This document shows, in pieces, positions 1 through 8,332 of a DNA stretch of 64,000 nt. Location of the stretch: assembly GCF_022815645.1 (NCBI RefSeq), contig NZ_JALGRO010000009.1, positions 130,102 to 194,101 on the forward strand, written 5' to 3'. Source of the DNA: Curtobacterium sp. VKM Ac-2922 (GTDB taxonomy: Bacteria > Actinomycetota > Actinomycetes > Actinomycetales > Microbacteriaceae). The notes beneath the pieces are model-generated. The model worked only from the letters and a program-made list of their open reading frames with translations, was not told where the DNA came from and made no database searches. Numbering within the stretch: the stretch's first letter is position 1; each line of letters starts with the position of its first letter. The position numbers and the translations under genes are program-made.

Positions 1-135
1 ACGCTGCAGCTCGGACCCGTCCGGAGCGTCGAGCACGACGAGTCCCTCGTCGCGCAGCGAACGGGCGACGGAGACACGGATGGTCTCGTCGTCGTCGACG
101 AGCAGGACGCGGGCTGGGGTGGACACGGCGGACAC
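1..135 (-). CDS. Response regulator, N-terminal fragment (runs off left edge)
   Basis: Only the first 45 codons lie in the window. The start is GTG at 135, with a second in-frame GTG at 126. Residues 10-17 read VLLVDDDE, the first beta strand and acidic pocket of a receiver domain, followed by a helix like that of CheY-type receivers. By family it would take a phosphoryl group from a sensor kinase. The phospho-accepting Asp and any output domain lie outside the window, so the subclass cannot be named. It is transcribed divergently from the Pro/Ala-rich membrane protein at 279; the 143-base gap must hold both promoters. Confidence 0.7.
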   Translation of the reverse strand, partial: MSAVSTPARVLLVDDDETIRVSVARSLRDEGLVVLDAPDGSELQR

Positions 136-278
136 CGTACGTCGCCGCAGCAATCACCGAGCATGGAACGACCTGGGGAGAACCTGGGCTTCAGTGATGC
201 TTCAGATTCGACTTCGAGCGTGGTCGTCACCGGCAGGAACGCCGGACCGGCAGTCGCCGGAGACGAACTGGAGACACC

Positions 279-917
279 ATGACGAACAACGACGAACCGA
301 CCCGCGAGTTCCCCCGCCACGACCCCGACCACCAGCCGACCGAGCAGTTCGCCCGGTACGAGCAGACGCCGCGCCCGGAGCCGCTCGCGTCGTCGGCGCC
401 TGCCGGGCAGGGCGGTCGCCGCACGGGACTCGGTCGACGCCTGGGGATCGGTGCGGCCATCGTCGCCGTGCTGATCGGCGGCGTCGGCGTGACCGCGGCC
501 GTGGCAGCGGGCAACGGCGGGAGCACGCCGGTGTCCGCGCCGACCGGCGCGCCCTCGGGCGCTCCGTCCGGTGCCCCCACTGGAGCGCCCTCGGGTGCCC
601 CGACCGGCGCCCCGACCGATGGGCCCGGCGCTGGCGGCGCCCCGGCCGGTCCCGCGGCCGGTGGCCCCGCAACTGGTGGACCCGCCGGAGGGGCCGGCGC
701 GACCTGTGGGCCGGCTGCCGGCGGCGCTCGCGCGGCGGGCGGCGACGCGCCGACACCGCCGAAGGACGCTCCGAAGCCCCCGGCCGCACCGGACGCGTCG
801 GGGAAGGCCGACGGCAGCGGGAAGGCCGGCAAGGACGCGCCGACCCCGCCGACCGACGCACCGAAGCCGTCCGGTGCACCGTCCGCGCCGACCGGGGCCC
901 CGACCTCCGGGTCCTGA
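279..917 (+). CDS. Pro/Ala/Gly-rich single-pass membrane protein, function unknown
   Basis: This 212-residue protein has a hydrophilic N-terminus (about 1-55), one hydrophobic segment at about 56-78, and a long low-complexity tail of Pro-Thr-Gly-Ala and Pro-Ser-Gly-Ala units followed by Pro/Lys-rich sequence. The ATG at 279 follows a GGAGA ribosome binding site. The tail resembles the wall-spanning linkers of actinobacterial surface proteins, so an N-in, C-out orientation is likely, but no known domain is visible. The DNA under the tail (about 535-720) is imperfectly repeated and may vary in length between strains. It faces the DUF2254 gene tail to tail with about 50 bases between stops. Confidence 0.6.
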   Translation: MTNNDEPTREFPRHDPDHQPTEQFARYEQTPRPEPLASSAPAGQGGRRTGLGRRLGIGAAIVAVLIGGVGVTAAVAAGNGGSTPVSAPTGAPSGAPSGAPTGAPSGAPTGAPTDGPGAGGAPAGPAAGGPATGGPAGGAGATCGPAAGGARAAGGDAPTPPKDAPKPPAAPDASGKADGSGKAGKDAPTPPTDAPKPSGAPSAPTGAPTSGS

Positions 918-968
918 CCCGCGACGGGGGTCGGGCCGCCCTGCACGACCCCCGCGCCGGCCAGGTCC

Positions 969-2234
969 TCACTGCTGGTCGACGTGCTCCGACTGCTGCA
1001 GTCGGAGCGCGATCGACCGGGCCGCACGCGCGGCACGAGCCCCACGGTCGTCCGCTCCGACCTCGGCCAGCCGTTCCGCCAGGCGGTGCGCCGCGCGCAG
1101 CACGATGGGGTGGTCTCGGCCGTAGGTGCCGACGCCCTCGAAGACCGTGTCGACCAGGTCCTCCAGCGCGGGCCAGTGCGGCAGCACCCGCGCCACGTGC
1201 GCGTCGTCGAGGTAGCCCGTGACGGCCTGGCGGTCGCGCCACGCGGGAACCAGGACCGCGCCGGCCAGGTCGAGCGCGCTGACCGCCGTGTACGGGTCGT
1301 TCGTCCCGCTCGCCAGGCCCCGGACGGCGATCTCGACCAGCTGCTGCAGCGCGAACCGCACGTCCTGGAACGGCGTGCGTGCGGTCCCGGTGGCGATGCA
1401 CGCGCGGACCTGACGGGCGGTGCCGTCGTCCTCGCCCGCGGCGACGTCCGCCCCCGTGACCACAGCAAGCGGGTCGCCGACGATCACGTGGTCCCCCGGC
1501 ATCACCCGCATCACCACGACCCGGTCGTGCCGGCTCGCCCAGGTCACCAGACGGTGCCAGTCGACGGACTGCACGTACCCGTCGTCGGCCGCGCGGACCG
1601 TCCGTCCCCGGTCGGCATCGGCGTTCTGCGACGCGACCGTCACGTCGTCGTGGGGCTCGTCCCGGTCGACGAACGCCTGGTCCACGGCCGCGACGAGGTC
1701 GACCTGCACCTGCTTCTGCAACGACGAGATCTGCACGCTGGTGGCGATGTGGTGGATGAAGAAGACCAGCACACCGACGTCGACGATGCCCATCAGGACC
1801 GCGACGTGGACCGCGATCACCGGAACGAAGGCCGATCCGTCGTCGATGGCCGTGTGCACCGACCGCAGGACCACGATCGCGTAGACGAACGTCGACGTGA
1901 ACGCGGCCAGGACGAACTGGTTCGCGCGGTCGGCCATGAAGTTGCGCACGAGGCGTGGCCCGTAGGTCGAGGACGTCGTCGCGAGGACCGAGATCGTGAT
2001 CGAGAACGAGGTGCCCGCGACGGTGAGCATCGCGGTGCCGATCGTGGTCAGGATCGATCGTCCACCGCCGGCGCTCAACGCATCGAGCACGGCGATCCGG
2101 ACACCCCCGTCGATCACCGACCGGTCGACGGACACCAGCACCTCGGCGAGCACCACGGCCGCGACGCCGAACAGTGCGGGCAGGAACCAGAACGACTCCC
2201 GCAGTCGCAACGCCACCATCCGCACGGACACCAC
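969..2234 (-). CDS. DUF2254-family integral membrane protein
   Basis: This 421-residue protein has four predicted membrane helices in its first half, at about residues 17-36, 61-86, 106-124 and 136-162. A soluble C-terminal region of about 250 residues follows. This layout and the sequence fit the DUF2254 family, which is widespread in bacteria and has no established biochemical function. The longest frame starts at GTG 2234; ATG at 2219 is an equally plausible start because neither has a strong ribosome binding site. The C-terminal half contains the phrase ASGTNDPYTA, a conserved-looking turn in the family. It stands alone, with the nucleosidase gene 85 bases upstream on the same strand. Confidence 0.75.
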   Translation of the reverse strand: MVSVRMVALRLRESFWFLPALFGVAAVVLAEVLVSVDRSVIDGGVRIAVLDALSAGGGRSILTTIGTAMLTVAGTSFSITISVLATTSSTYGPRLVRNFMADRANQFVLAAFTSTFVYAIVVLRSVHTAIDDGSAFVPVIAVHVAVLMGIVDVGVLVFFIHHIATSVQISSLQKQVQVDLVAAVDQAFVDRDEPHDDVTVASQNADADRGRTVRAADDGYVQSVDWHRLVTWASRHDRVVVMRVMPGDHVIVGDPLAVVTGADVAAGEDDGTARQVRACIATGTARTPFQDVRFALQQLVEIAVRGLASGTNDPYTAVSALDLAGAVLVPAWRDRQAVTGYLDDAHVARVLPHWPALEDLVDTVFEGVGTYGRDHPIVLRAAHRLAERLAEVGADDRGARAARAARSIALRLQQSEHVDQQ

Positions 2235-2319
2235 CAGCTTCTCGTCGACCCGGCGACGACCGACCGGCGCACCGCACTGGAGTCAACCAGCCCCCGGGTG
2301 CCGACGGACGGCTCCGGCG

Positions 2320-3030
2320 TCAGACGGCCAGACCCCGGACGACGTCGTGGACGACCTCGGCAGCGCGGGCCGCGGCATCGTCGAGGTGCAGGCGGAACTC
2401 GTCGCCGTCGGGCGCACACAGGTCGCTGATGCCCCGGACCGACACGAACGGCATCGCGTGCACGTGGGCGAACTGCGCGATCGCGGCGGACTCCATGTCG
2501 ACGGCCGCGACGGTCGGGAACGCGTCGCGCAGCACACGGGCACGGTCCTCGGTCACGAAGACCTCACTCGACCCGATCGTCGCCGACCGGAGCGGATGGG
2601 CTGTGCCGGAGGCCAGCGCCAGCCGCACCATCCGGTCGTCCGGGGCGTAGCCCGTCGGCATGCCGGGGACCTGGCCGAGCGCGTACCCGAAGGCCGTGGC
2701 GTCGGCGTTGAGGTTGACGTAGCGGTCCCCCACGACGACGTCGCCGATGGCCACCCCGCGCATCAGCCCGCCGGCGGTCCCGACGCTGATGACCGGCACG
2801 ACCCCGAAGTCGTGGAAGCAGTGCGCGACCGCGGCGGTGGCGTTGGTGAACCCGATGCCGCTGCGGCGGACGGCGATCGTCGCACCGTCCACGTCGAGGA
2901 GCTGGTGTCCGTCGTGGCCACCGACCGGGCCGTACTCGGACGGGACCCCGCCGATGCGGTCCGCGAAGGCCGTCACCTCTTCGCTCATCGCCGCGATCAC
3001 CACGGCGACCGGTGCTGCCCGATCGTCCAC
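2320..3030 (-). CDS. mtnN: 5'-methylthioadenosine/S-adenosylhomocysteine nucleosidase
   Basis: This 236-residue protein of the PNP/UDP phosphorylase fold would cleave adenine from methylthioadenosine and S-adenosylhomocysteine, part of methionine salvage and removal of SAM by-products in the cytosol. Family landmarks are visible: SVGTAGGL near the middle, the substrate-binding VDMESAAIAQ, and RGISDL toward the C-terminus with the catalytic Asp. The GTG at 3030 is preferred because AAGGA lies seven bases upstream; the frame is open to 3096, but that extension is Arg-rich and has no ribosome binding site. Its start lies just downstream of the GrpB-family gene stop on the same strand, so the two may be co-transcribed. 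Confidence 0.9.
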   Translation of the reverse strand: MDDRAAPVAVVIAAMSEEVTAFADRIGGVPSEYGPVGGHDGHQLLDVDGATIAVRRSGIGFTNATAAVAHCFHDFGVVPVISVGTAGGLMRGVAIGDVVVGDRYVNLNADATAFGYALGQVPGMPTGYAPDDRMVRLALASGTAHPLRSATIGSSEVFVTEDRARVLRDAFPTVAAVDMESAAIAQFAHVHAMPFVSVRGISDLCAPDGDEFRLHLDDAAARAAEVVHDVVRGLAV

Positions 3031-3064
3031 CCGACGATCCTTCCACACCCTCGAGTGCGCGCGG

Positions 3065-3643
3065 TCAGGCGCCGCGGCCACCGGCCCGCCGGGCATGCGC
3101 CCGGTGCTTGATCGCCTCGATCACCGAGGTCTTGGCGTCGGCGTACGCGTTCATGTCGTCCCACTGCCGGGTCATCAGCGCACGCTTCGTCTGCTCGTAC
3201 AGCGCGCGATCGGCGTCATCGGCGCGCAGGTGGTCGCGCAGCAGCAGGTAGGCGTCGACGGCCGGGGTGCCCTGCTCGTACACGTGGACGTGCACGTCGC
3301 GCTCGGGCGTCCTGACGAGACGGTGGCCGGGCTCGCGCACGCGCAGCTGGTACCCGGCGACGAGCAGCGGCTCGAGGTACGCGGCCTCGTCGGTGACGTC
3401 CGGCACCGCGACGACCACGTCGATGATCGGTTTGGCAGCGAGCCCCGGCACCGCGGTCGACCCGATGTGCTCCACCACGACCGGCAACGCCCCGACTGCG
3501 CGACGGATGCGCTGCTCGTGGTCGCGGTAGGTCGCGGGCCATGCCTCGTCGTACTCGTGCAGGCCGACGACGAGGGGTTCCGGACCGCCGACGATCTCGG
3601 TGGTCGTGACGTCGGGACGCGGGGTCGGTGCAGGTGCTTCCAC
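3065..3643 (-). CDS. GrpB-family protein (nucleotidyltransferase-like fold)
   Basis: This 192-residue protein carries the GrpB signature from about residue 58, HIGSTAVPGLAAKPIIDV, which is characteristic of the UPF0157/GrpB family related to nucleotidyltransferases. The start is GTG 3643 after a CAGGATG-type ribosome binding site. Members are soluble proteins of unproven function, sometimes annotated as dephospho-CoA kinase-associated domains. The C-terminus is Arg/Gly-rich. It lies 34 bases upstream of mtnN on the same strand, and its own promoter would be in the short gap before the 44-residue membrane peptide gene. Confidence 0.85.
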   Translation of the reverse strand: MEAPAPTPRPDVTTTEIVGGPEPLVVGLHEYDEAWPATYRDHEQRIRRAVGALPVVVEHIGSTAVPGLAAKPIIDVVVAVPDVTDEAAYLEPLLVAGYQLRVREPGHRLVRTPERDVHVHVYEQGTPAVDAYLLLRDHLRADDADRALYEQTKRALMTRQWDDMNAYADAKTSVIEAIKHRAHARRAGGRGA

Positions 3644-3695
3644 GGGTCCATCCTGCCCCCGGTCGGCTCTGGCCAGGACCCGCCCGCCCGCCTTC

Positions 3696-3830
3696 TCAGT
3701 GCCAGAGCACCAGCAGTCCGACCAGCCCCGAGAAGGTCAGGGCGATCGCGCTGACGAGCACCCCGACCATGACGTCGTCCTCGGGTACGTCGTCGGTGTC
3801 CACCGGCCCGTGCTGCCGTCGTGTCCTCAT
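3696..3830 (-). CDS. 44-residue membrane peptide overlapping the lipoprotein gene
   Basis: A 44-codon frame starts at ATG 3830, and its first base pairs lie inside the stop of the lipoprotein gene (ATGA overlap), so translation is probably coupled. The N-terminal half is charged (Arg-rich, then Asp/Glu-rich) and residues 22-43 form one hydrophobic segment ending in VLWH, as expected of a single-pass membrane peptide. It has no recognisable domain. The start-stop overlap and the clean division into a charged head and a membrane segment support a real gene over a chance frame. It could modulate or anchor the lipoprotein product, which is inference only. Confidence 0.55.
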   Translation of the reverse strand: MRTRRQHGPVDTDDVPEDDVMVGVLVSAIALTFSGLVGLLVLWH

Positions 3831-4465
3831 GAGAACCGTGCCACGAGGCCGGGGACCACCGCGTGCGGCTGGATCGCGACCAGGCGGTAGGACGCGCCGT
3901 CGTCGAACGTGAGTACGACCGTGTGCGGGCCGAACAGGTACGGCGACGCGGTCAGGCGGGGGCGGTTCGCGGTGAACTCGTAGACCACGGCCGTCCGGGC
4001 GAGCGACGACCCGCGCTCCTCGTAGAGCGACACCTCGTCCGGGGACGTCCCCGTGGCACCGGCGCACGTGCTGTCGACGAGCCACTGCGTCGTGCCGATG
4101 CCGCGCAGGTCGCTCGCGCTGATGACGCTCGACACGACGTCGTCGCCGCAGATCTGCAGCCCCGGGTGCTCGGCGGCACGGACTGCCGCGGTGAGCCCGG
4201 GCACGGTGTCGGTCGACGGGTGAGCGGCCTGTTCTCCGGGCCGCGGGGGCTGTCCGGACGGGAAGTCCGCCGGCGTCGCGCTCGCCGTCGACGGCGAGGC
4301 CGGTGACGACGCCCGGTCGCCGGCCGTGGTGGACGGCCGGACGCTCTCGCGGCTGTTCCCCGTCCGCGCTGCGTCGTGCGCCGGGGACTGCGCACACCCC
4401 GCCAGCAGTCCCGTGACGACCAGTGCTGCCGCCACGACGCCCGCGGTGGTCCTCGTGCGTTCCAT
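3827..4465 (-). CDS. Putative lipoprotein, function unknown
   Basis: This 212-residue protein has a short basic N-terminus, a hydrophobic stretch and the lipobox LLAGC at residues 20-24, so it should be lipidated and anchored outside the membrane after cleavage before Cys24. A Ser/Thr/Pro-rich linker (about 25-80) leads to a globular domain with two further cysteines that could form a disulfide. No family was recognised. The ATG at 4465 is preceded by GAGGAGGATGAGG, a strong ribosome binding site. It shares ATGA with the downstream 44-residue peptide gene. Confidence 0.7.
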   Translation of the reverse strand: MERTRTTAGVVAAALVVTGLLAGCAQSPAHDAARTGNSRESVRPSTTAGDRASSPASPSTASATPADFPSGQPPRPGEQAAHPSTDTVPGLTAAVRAAEHPGLQICGDDVVSSVISASDLRGIGTTQWLVDSTCAGATGTSPDEVSLYEERGSSLARTAVVYEFTANRPRLTASPYLFGPHTVVLTFDDGASYRLVAIQPHAVVPGLVARFS

Positions 4466-4689
4466 GTCCTCATCCTCCTCGTCGAGCGCGATCCGGTGCG
4501 TGCTCCCGACGACGGAACCTACGGAGCCCGGGTGTCGACGCCGTGACGCCCGGCGCGGCAGGATGGCCCTGACGAGGTCCGGACGACCGTGCCCACGCGG
4601 ATCTCGTCGTCACCGAACTGTCACACGACTGCCGCCGACGAGCCACCGCGGCGTCCCAGGATCGGGACGAACCCACCTGGAGGACCACG

Positions 4690-5211
4690 ATGACCACCGC
4701 AGCACCCCTCGATCCCCGCCCGCGGCGCGGCGCCGCCGCCACGGCGATCGCCGTCGCACTGGCAGTGGCCACGTGTGTCGCGGCGTCGCTCAGCATGGGT
4801 GCCCTCGGCACCCCCTCGGCCGACGCCGCACCGGTCGCGCAGGCGGCCAGCGCCTCGGGCGCCTTCCTGGCCGGGTGCGGCAGCGAGGCCGTCGCGTCGC
4901 CGCTCACCGTGCCGATCTGGTGCGCCTCGTCCGACCAGGTGCTGCAGGACCTGACGTGGTCCGCCTGGGGCGGCACGTCGGCCCGCGGTGTCGGCAGCTT
5001 CGTCGACAACCCGTGTGACTGCGCGAGCGGGCAGCTGCACCGGTACGCCGTCGCCGTCTCGCTGGACGACCAGGTCGCCGTCGCCGGCACCACCCGGTAC
5101 GAGCGACTCCGCATCACGTTCGCCAACGGTCGTCCGGGGTGGGCCTCACGCCCGACGATGTCCTTCCGATGGAGTGACCAGGGCTTCGTCACCGACCAGG
5201 TCCTGTCGTGA
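4690..5211 (+). CDS. Secreted protein, first gene of a two-component operon
   Basis: This 173-residue protein has a twin-Arg/basic N-terminus, a hydrophobic core (about 16-38) and a likely signal peptidase site near residue 47 (DAA-P). The mature part has six cysteines, including a CDC pair, suggesting disulfides in an exported domain. No family was recognised. ATG 4690 follows a TGGAGGA ribosome binding site. Its stop overlaps the GTG start of the response regulator by the GTGA arrangement, so it is the first gene of an operon with a regulator and sensor kinase. It may be the sensed component or a periplasm-facing modulator of the kinase; that is inference from context. Confidence 0.65.
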   Translation: MTTAAPLDPRPRRGAAATAIAVALAVATCVAASLSMGALGTPSADAAPVAQAASASGAFLAGCGSEAVASPLTVPIWCASSDQVLQDLTWSAWGGTSARGVGSFVDNPCDCASGQLHRYAVAVSLDDQVAVAGTTRYERLRITFANGRPGWASRPTMSFRWSDQGFVTDQVLS

Positions 5212-5888
5212 CCGACCCCGTCGAGGGTGGCGCGTCCGTCCTGCTCGCCGAGGACGACGACGACGTCCGTGAGACCACACGACTGCTGTTGCTCCGCCGG
5301 GGCTTCCGCGTGCAGGAGGCCGCGGACGGCGTCATCGCGCTCGACCTCGCCCGCGCGGCGCTGCCGGACATCGCCGTGGTCGACGTCGCCATGCCGCGGA
5401 TGGACGGCTTCGCGCTGGCCCGGGAACTCACGGCGCTGTCCGTGCCCGTGGTGTTCCTGACCGCCAGGGACCTGCCGACGGACATCGCCGGCGGGCTGCT
5501 CGCCGGCGCTGACGACTACGTCACGAAGCCGTTCGACCCCGATGTCCTGGCCGCTCGGCTGACCGCGGTGCTCCGACGCACCGGGACGCGCCCGGTGCGG
5601 ACCGAGCGGATCGGCACCATCGTCGTCGAACACGACGCCAAGCGGGTGCTGCGCGGTTCGACGCCGGTGCCGCTCAGTGCGACGGAGTTCCGCGTCCTGC
5701 AGGCCCTGCTGGCGAACCGCGGCGCCGTGTTGTCGCGCGAGCAGGTCGTCGCGATCGTCTGGGGTTCGACGTGGCAGGACCCGCGGATCGTCGACACGAA
5801 CGTGCAGCGCCTGCGGCGGAAGCTCGGCAGCGACGCCGTCGAGACCGTCCGCGGCTTCGGCTACCGGATCGCGGCGGCCACACCGTGA
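5208..5888 (+). CDS. OmpR/PhoB-family response regulator
   Basis: This 226-residue DNA-binding response regulator has a receiver domain at about 10-125 with the acidic residues D16-D18, the phospho-acceptor D59 in VVDVAMPRMDG, T85 and K107 (TKPF). A winged-helix OmpR output domain fills about 130-225, with the typical end VRGFGYRI. It would be phosphorylated by the kinase encoded next and bind promoter DNA. GTG 5208 overlaps the stop of the secreted-protein gene, and its own stop overlaps the kinase start (GTGA), so the three genes form a tight operon. Targets cannot be read from the sequence. Confidence 0.9.
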   Translation: MTDPVEGGASVLLAEDDDDVRETTRLLLLRRGFRVQEAADGVIALDLARAALPDIAVVDVAMPRMDGFALARELTALSVPVVFLTARDLPTDIAGGLLAGADDYVTKPFDPDVLAARLTAVLRRTGTRPVRTERIGTIVVEHDAKRVLRGSTPVPLSATEFRVLQALLANRGAVLSREQVVAIVWGSTWQDPRIVDTNVQRLRRKLGSDAVETVRGFGYRIAAATP

Positions 5889-7129
5889 CGACCTGGACGT
5901 CCGGACCCGTTGCTCCCGCCGCGCGACCCGTCATCACGACACGGGTCGCCTGGTACCGGTCCCTCCGCGTCCGGACGGCCACGGCCATGGCGCTCCTCGC
6001 GCTCACCCTGGTGCTGGCCGCGGGTGCCGTGTTCGCCCACACCTCGATCACCGGTGCGCGCGAACAGCTCCGGGCGCAGGCCGTCGCGCAGCTGCGCGAG
6101 ACCGCGGCGACCGACGCGTTCGGCGGTGCGCTGCCGTCCCGAGCCACCTCGGACCCGGCGGCGCTGCCGGGTCCCCTCCGCCGCGCACTCACCGGCGACC
6201 AGGTGGTCACGTACGACGACGGCGACGCGATGTGGGCCGCGCGCGGGCAGGGCGACGACCTGCTCGCGACGCGGGTGTCAGCAGCGCCGGTCCGCCAGCA
6301 GTGGAACGCGCTCGTCGAGACCTTCGCGGTCAGTGGCGCAGCGGCAGCGCTCATCGCGGCCGTCGCCTCGTGGTTCGTCGCCGGGCGGCTGACCGGGCGA
6401 CTCCGACGTACCGCCAGCACCGTCAACGACGCGATCGGGGGGCGGCAGGCGGCGCCGGCAGCAACCGCCGAGGACGACGAGGTGGGCGTGCTGTCCCGCG
6501 GCATCGCCGACACGGCCGCCGCGCTCGCCGCCCGGCTCGAGCGGGAACGCGCCGTCAGCGCCGACGTCGCCCACGACCTGAAGACCCCGTTGACGGCGCT
6601 CAGCAGCGCGGCCGCCCTGCTCGGCGACGACGAGGACGCCGCACGGATCCGTCGGTTGGTCCGGCGGTTGCGCGACCTGGTCGACGACCTGCTGCGACTC
6701 GCCCAGGCACAGCACGACACACCCGCGGTGCAGGTCCGACCGACGTCGATGGCGGGTGCCGTCGAACAGGTCCTCGAGGACCAGGCCACCGGCGACGTCC
6801 CGCTGCGCGTGCTCGCCGACGCGACCGTGCCGCTCGACGCCGACCGACTCGCCCGGGCGCTGACGAACCTGGTGCAGAACGCCCGGCAGCACGGCGGCGG
6901 TCACGTGGTCGTCGAGGTCGACGGCCACGAGGTCCGTGTCGTCGACGACGGCCCGGGATTCCCCGAGGCGATCCTGCGCGACGGACCGCGCCGGTTCGGC
7001 GCGCTCGGCACGGCCGGCGGAACGGGCATCGGCCTGGCCATCGCCCTGCACCACGCCGAGGCGATGGGCGCGCGCCTGGTGCTCAGCACCACCGACGGCG
7101 GAGCGTGTGCGGCCCTGCGGTTCGGCTGA
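5885..7129 (+). CDS. Membrane sensor histidine kinase
   Basis: This 414-residue kinase starts at GTG 5885, overlapping the regulator stop; the frame is open further upstream but that part lies inside the regulator gene. Two membrane helices (about residues 31-52 and 143-165) flank an extracytoplasmic loop of roughly 90 residues, followed by a HAMP-like linker. The phospho-accepting H230 sits in AHDLKTPLTAL. The ATPase domain shows an N box (LTNLVQNARQHG), a G1 box (VDDGPGFP) and a G2 box (GTGIGLAIA). The short sensor loop and the co-transcribed secreted protein suggest detection of an envelope or extracellular signal. The gene is followed by a strong hairpin. Confidence 0.9.
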   Translation: MTTWTSGPVAPAARPVITTRVAWYRSLRVRTATAMALLALTLVLAAGAVFAHTSITGAREQLRAQAVAQLRETAATDAFGGALPSRATSDPAALPGPLRRALTGDQVVTYDDGDAMWAARGQGDDLLATRVSAAPVRQQWNALVETFAVSGAAAALIAAVASWFVAGRLTGRLRRTASTVNDAIGGRQAAPAATAEDDEVGVLSRGIADTAAALAARLERERAVSADVAHDLKTPLTALSSAAALLGDDEDAARIRRLVRRLRDLVDDLLRLAQAQHDTPAVQVRPTSMAGAVEQVLEDQATGDVPLRVLADATVPLDADRLARALTNLVQNARQHGGGHVVVEVDGHEVRVVDDGPGFPEAILRDGPRRFGALGTAGGTGIGLAIALHHAEAMGARLVLSTTDGGACAALRFG

Positions 7130-7132
7130 CCA

Positions 7133-7178
7133 CCGGACGGGAGGCGCGGGACCGGCCGGCACCGCGCCTCCCGTCCGG
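7133..7178. terminator. Hairpin terminator of the CGGACGGGAGGC family
   Basis: A near-perfect inverted repeat with arms CCGGACGGGAGGCGCGG and its complement lies four bases after the histidine kinase stop. There is no U tract, as is usual in high-GC actinobacteria. The same arm sequence recurs in other gaps of this window. Confidence 0.75.
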
Positions 7179-7269
7179 TGTCCTGGTCGCGTCCACCGCC
7201 CCTGGGAGCCCGCCGACACCCCGTGGACACGGGTCGCGGACCGTACTCGGGCCGTGTCAGGATGAGGCC

Positions 7270-8214
7270 GTGACGGCGATGCCGCTCCCGGAACGGCAGC
7301 CCACGTTCCGGAGGTACCGGGTGGTGACCATCAGTGAACACCGCGGTGCGGAGCTCGAGGCGACCTACGGGCTGTCCGACGGCGTCGACGGTTCGCTCGA
7401 CCAGTTCCAGTACGCGGGTGCCGGTGACGCCGACCTGTCGATGCGCGGCGCGACGGTCGAGGGCACGCGCACCGGACGTATGCGGCACCGGCGCGACCAC
7501 ATCGTGTTCTGGATCGGCGACGGCACCGCGACACTCACACCGGAGTCCGGCGAGACGCTGACCGCTGTCCCGGGACGACCCATGATGCTCTCCGGCAGCG
7601 TGGCCTACGACTTCACGGCCGACACCCGCAAGGTGACGATGCTGCACGTGTCCGAAGCACTGCTGCGCCGGTGTCTCGCCGCCCGCGGTGTCGTGCTGCG
7701 CGGGCCGTTGGTCTTCGACGAGCAGCCCGACGGCATCGCGTCGCTGCGCGATCTGCAGGCGGAGCTGCGCCGGTCGACCCCCGACCTGGTCAACGCCGAG
7801 GTGACCGGAGCCGAGCGGGCGCTGCTCGACGCGCGCGTCGCGGATGCCGTCGTCCGGACGTTCCCGGTCCGGGCCGCCCCGAGCCTCGCCTCGCCCTCCG
7901 TCTCGCGTGCGGTCGACCTGATGCACCTGGACGCCCGGTCTCCGCTGACACTCGAGGACCTGGCCGACGCGTCGGGACTGAGCATCCGCGGACTGCAGAA
8001 CGCCTTCTCCCGCGACCTCGACACGACCCCGACCAAGTACCTGCGCGACCTGCGCCTGGACGGTGCCCGGCGCGAGCTCGAGGACGGCGAGGCGTCCGCC
8101 GTGGCCGAGGTCGCACGCGACTGGCAGTTCAACCACCTGGGTCGGTTCGCGAGTGCCTACGGTGAGCGGTTCGGCGAGCGGCCGAGCGAGACGCTGCGGC
8201 GGCGGCGGGGCTGA
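7270..8214 (+). CDS. AraC-family transcriptional regulator
   Basis: This 314-residue protein has an N-terminal AraC-binding-like domain (about 1-200) and a C-terminal double helix-turn-helix (about 205-312) with the AraC pattern, including the second helix region around FNHLGRFASAYGERFGERPSE. The start is GTG 7270 after CAGGATGAG; ATG 7279 is an alternative. It should bind DNA and respond to a small ligand. Downstream on the same strand lie a carboxymuconolactone decarboxylase-family gene and a cupin gene, separated by 118 bases that can hold a promoter. These are the obvious candidate targets, which is inference. Confidence 0.88.
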   Translation: MTAMPLPERQPTFRRYRVVTISEHRGAELEATYGLSDGVDGSLDQFQYAGAGDADLSMRGATVEGTRTGRMRHRRDHIVFWIGDGTATLTPESGETLTAVPGRPMMLSGSVAYDFTADTRKVTMLHVSEALLRRCLAARGVVLRGPLVFDEQPDGIASLRDLQAELRRSTPDLVNAEVTGAERALLDARVADAVVRTFPVRAAPSLASPSVSRAVDLMHLDARSPLTLEDLADASGLSIRGLQNAFSRDLDTTPTKYLRDLRLDGARRELEDGEASAVAEVARDWQFNHLGRFASAYGERFGERPSETLRRRRG

Positions 8215-8332
8215 GTCGCGGCGTCCACGCCGGCCCGGCGAGGGGTACTCCCCCAGTGCATCCCTCGGGTTCTCTGACCGGCCTAGCGTCGATCGTGCCG
8301 CCGGATCGGCGGTCGACGGAAGGACGCAGCAG

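Noticed and set aside
202..2286. 694-codon minus-strand frame
   Set aside because: It is an Arg/Gly-rich mirror frame; the DUF2254 gene in another frame on the same strand has clear membrane helices.
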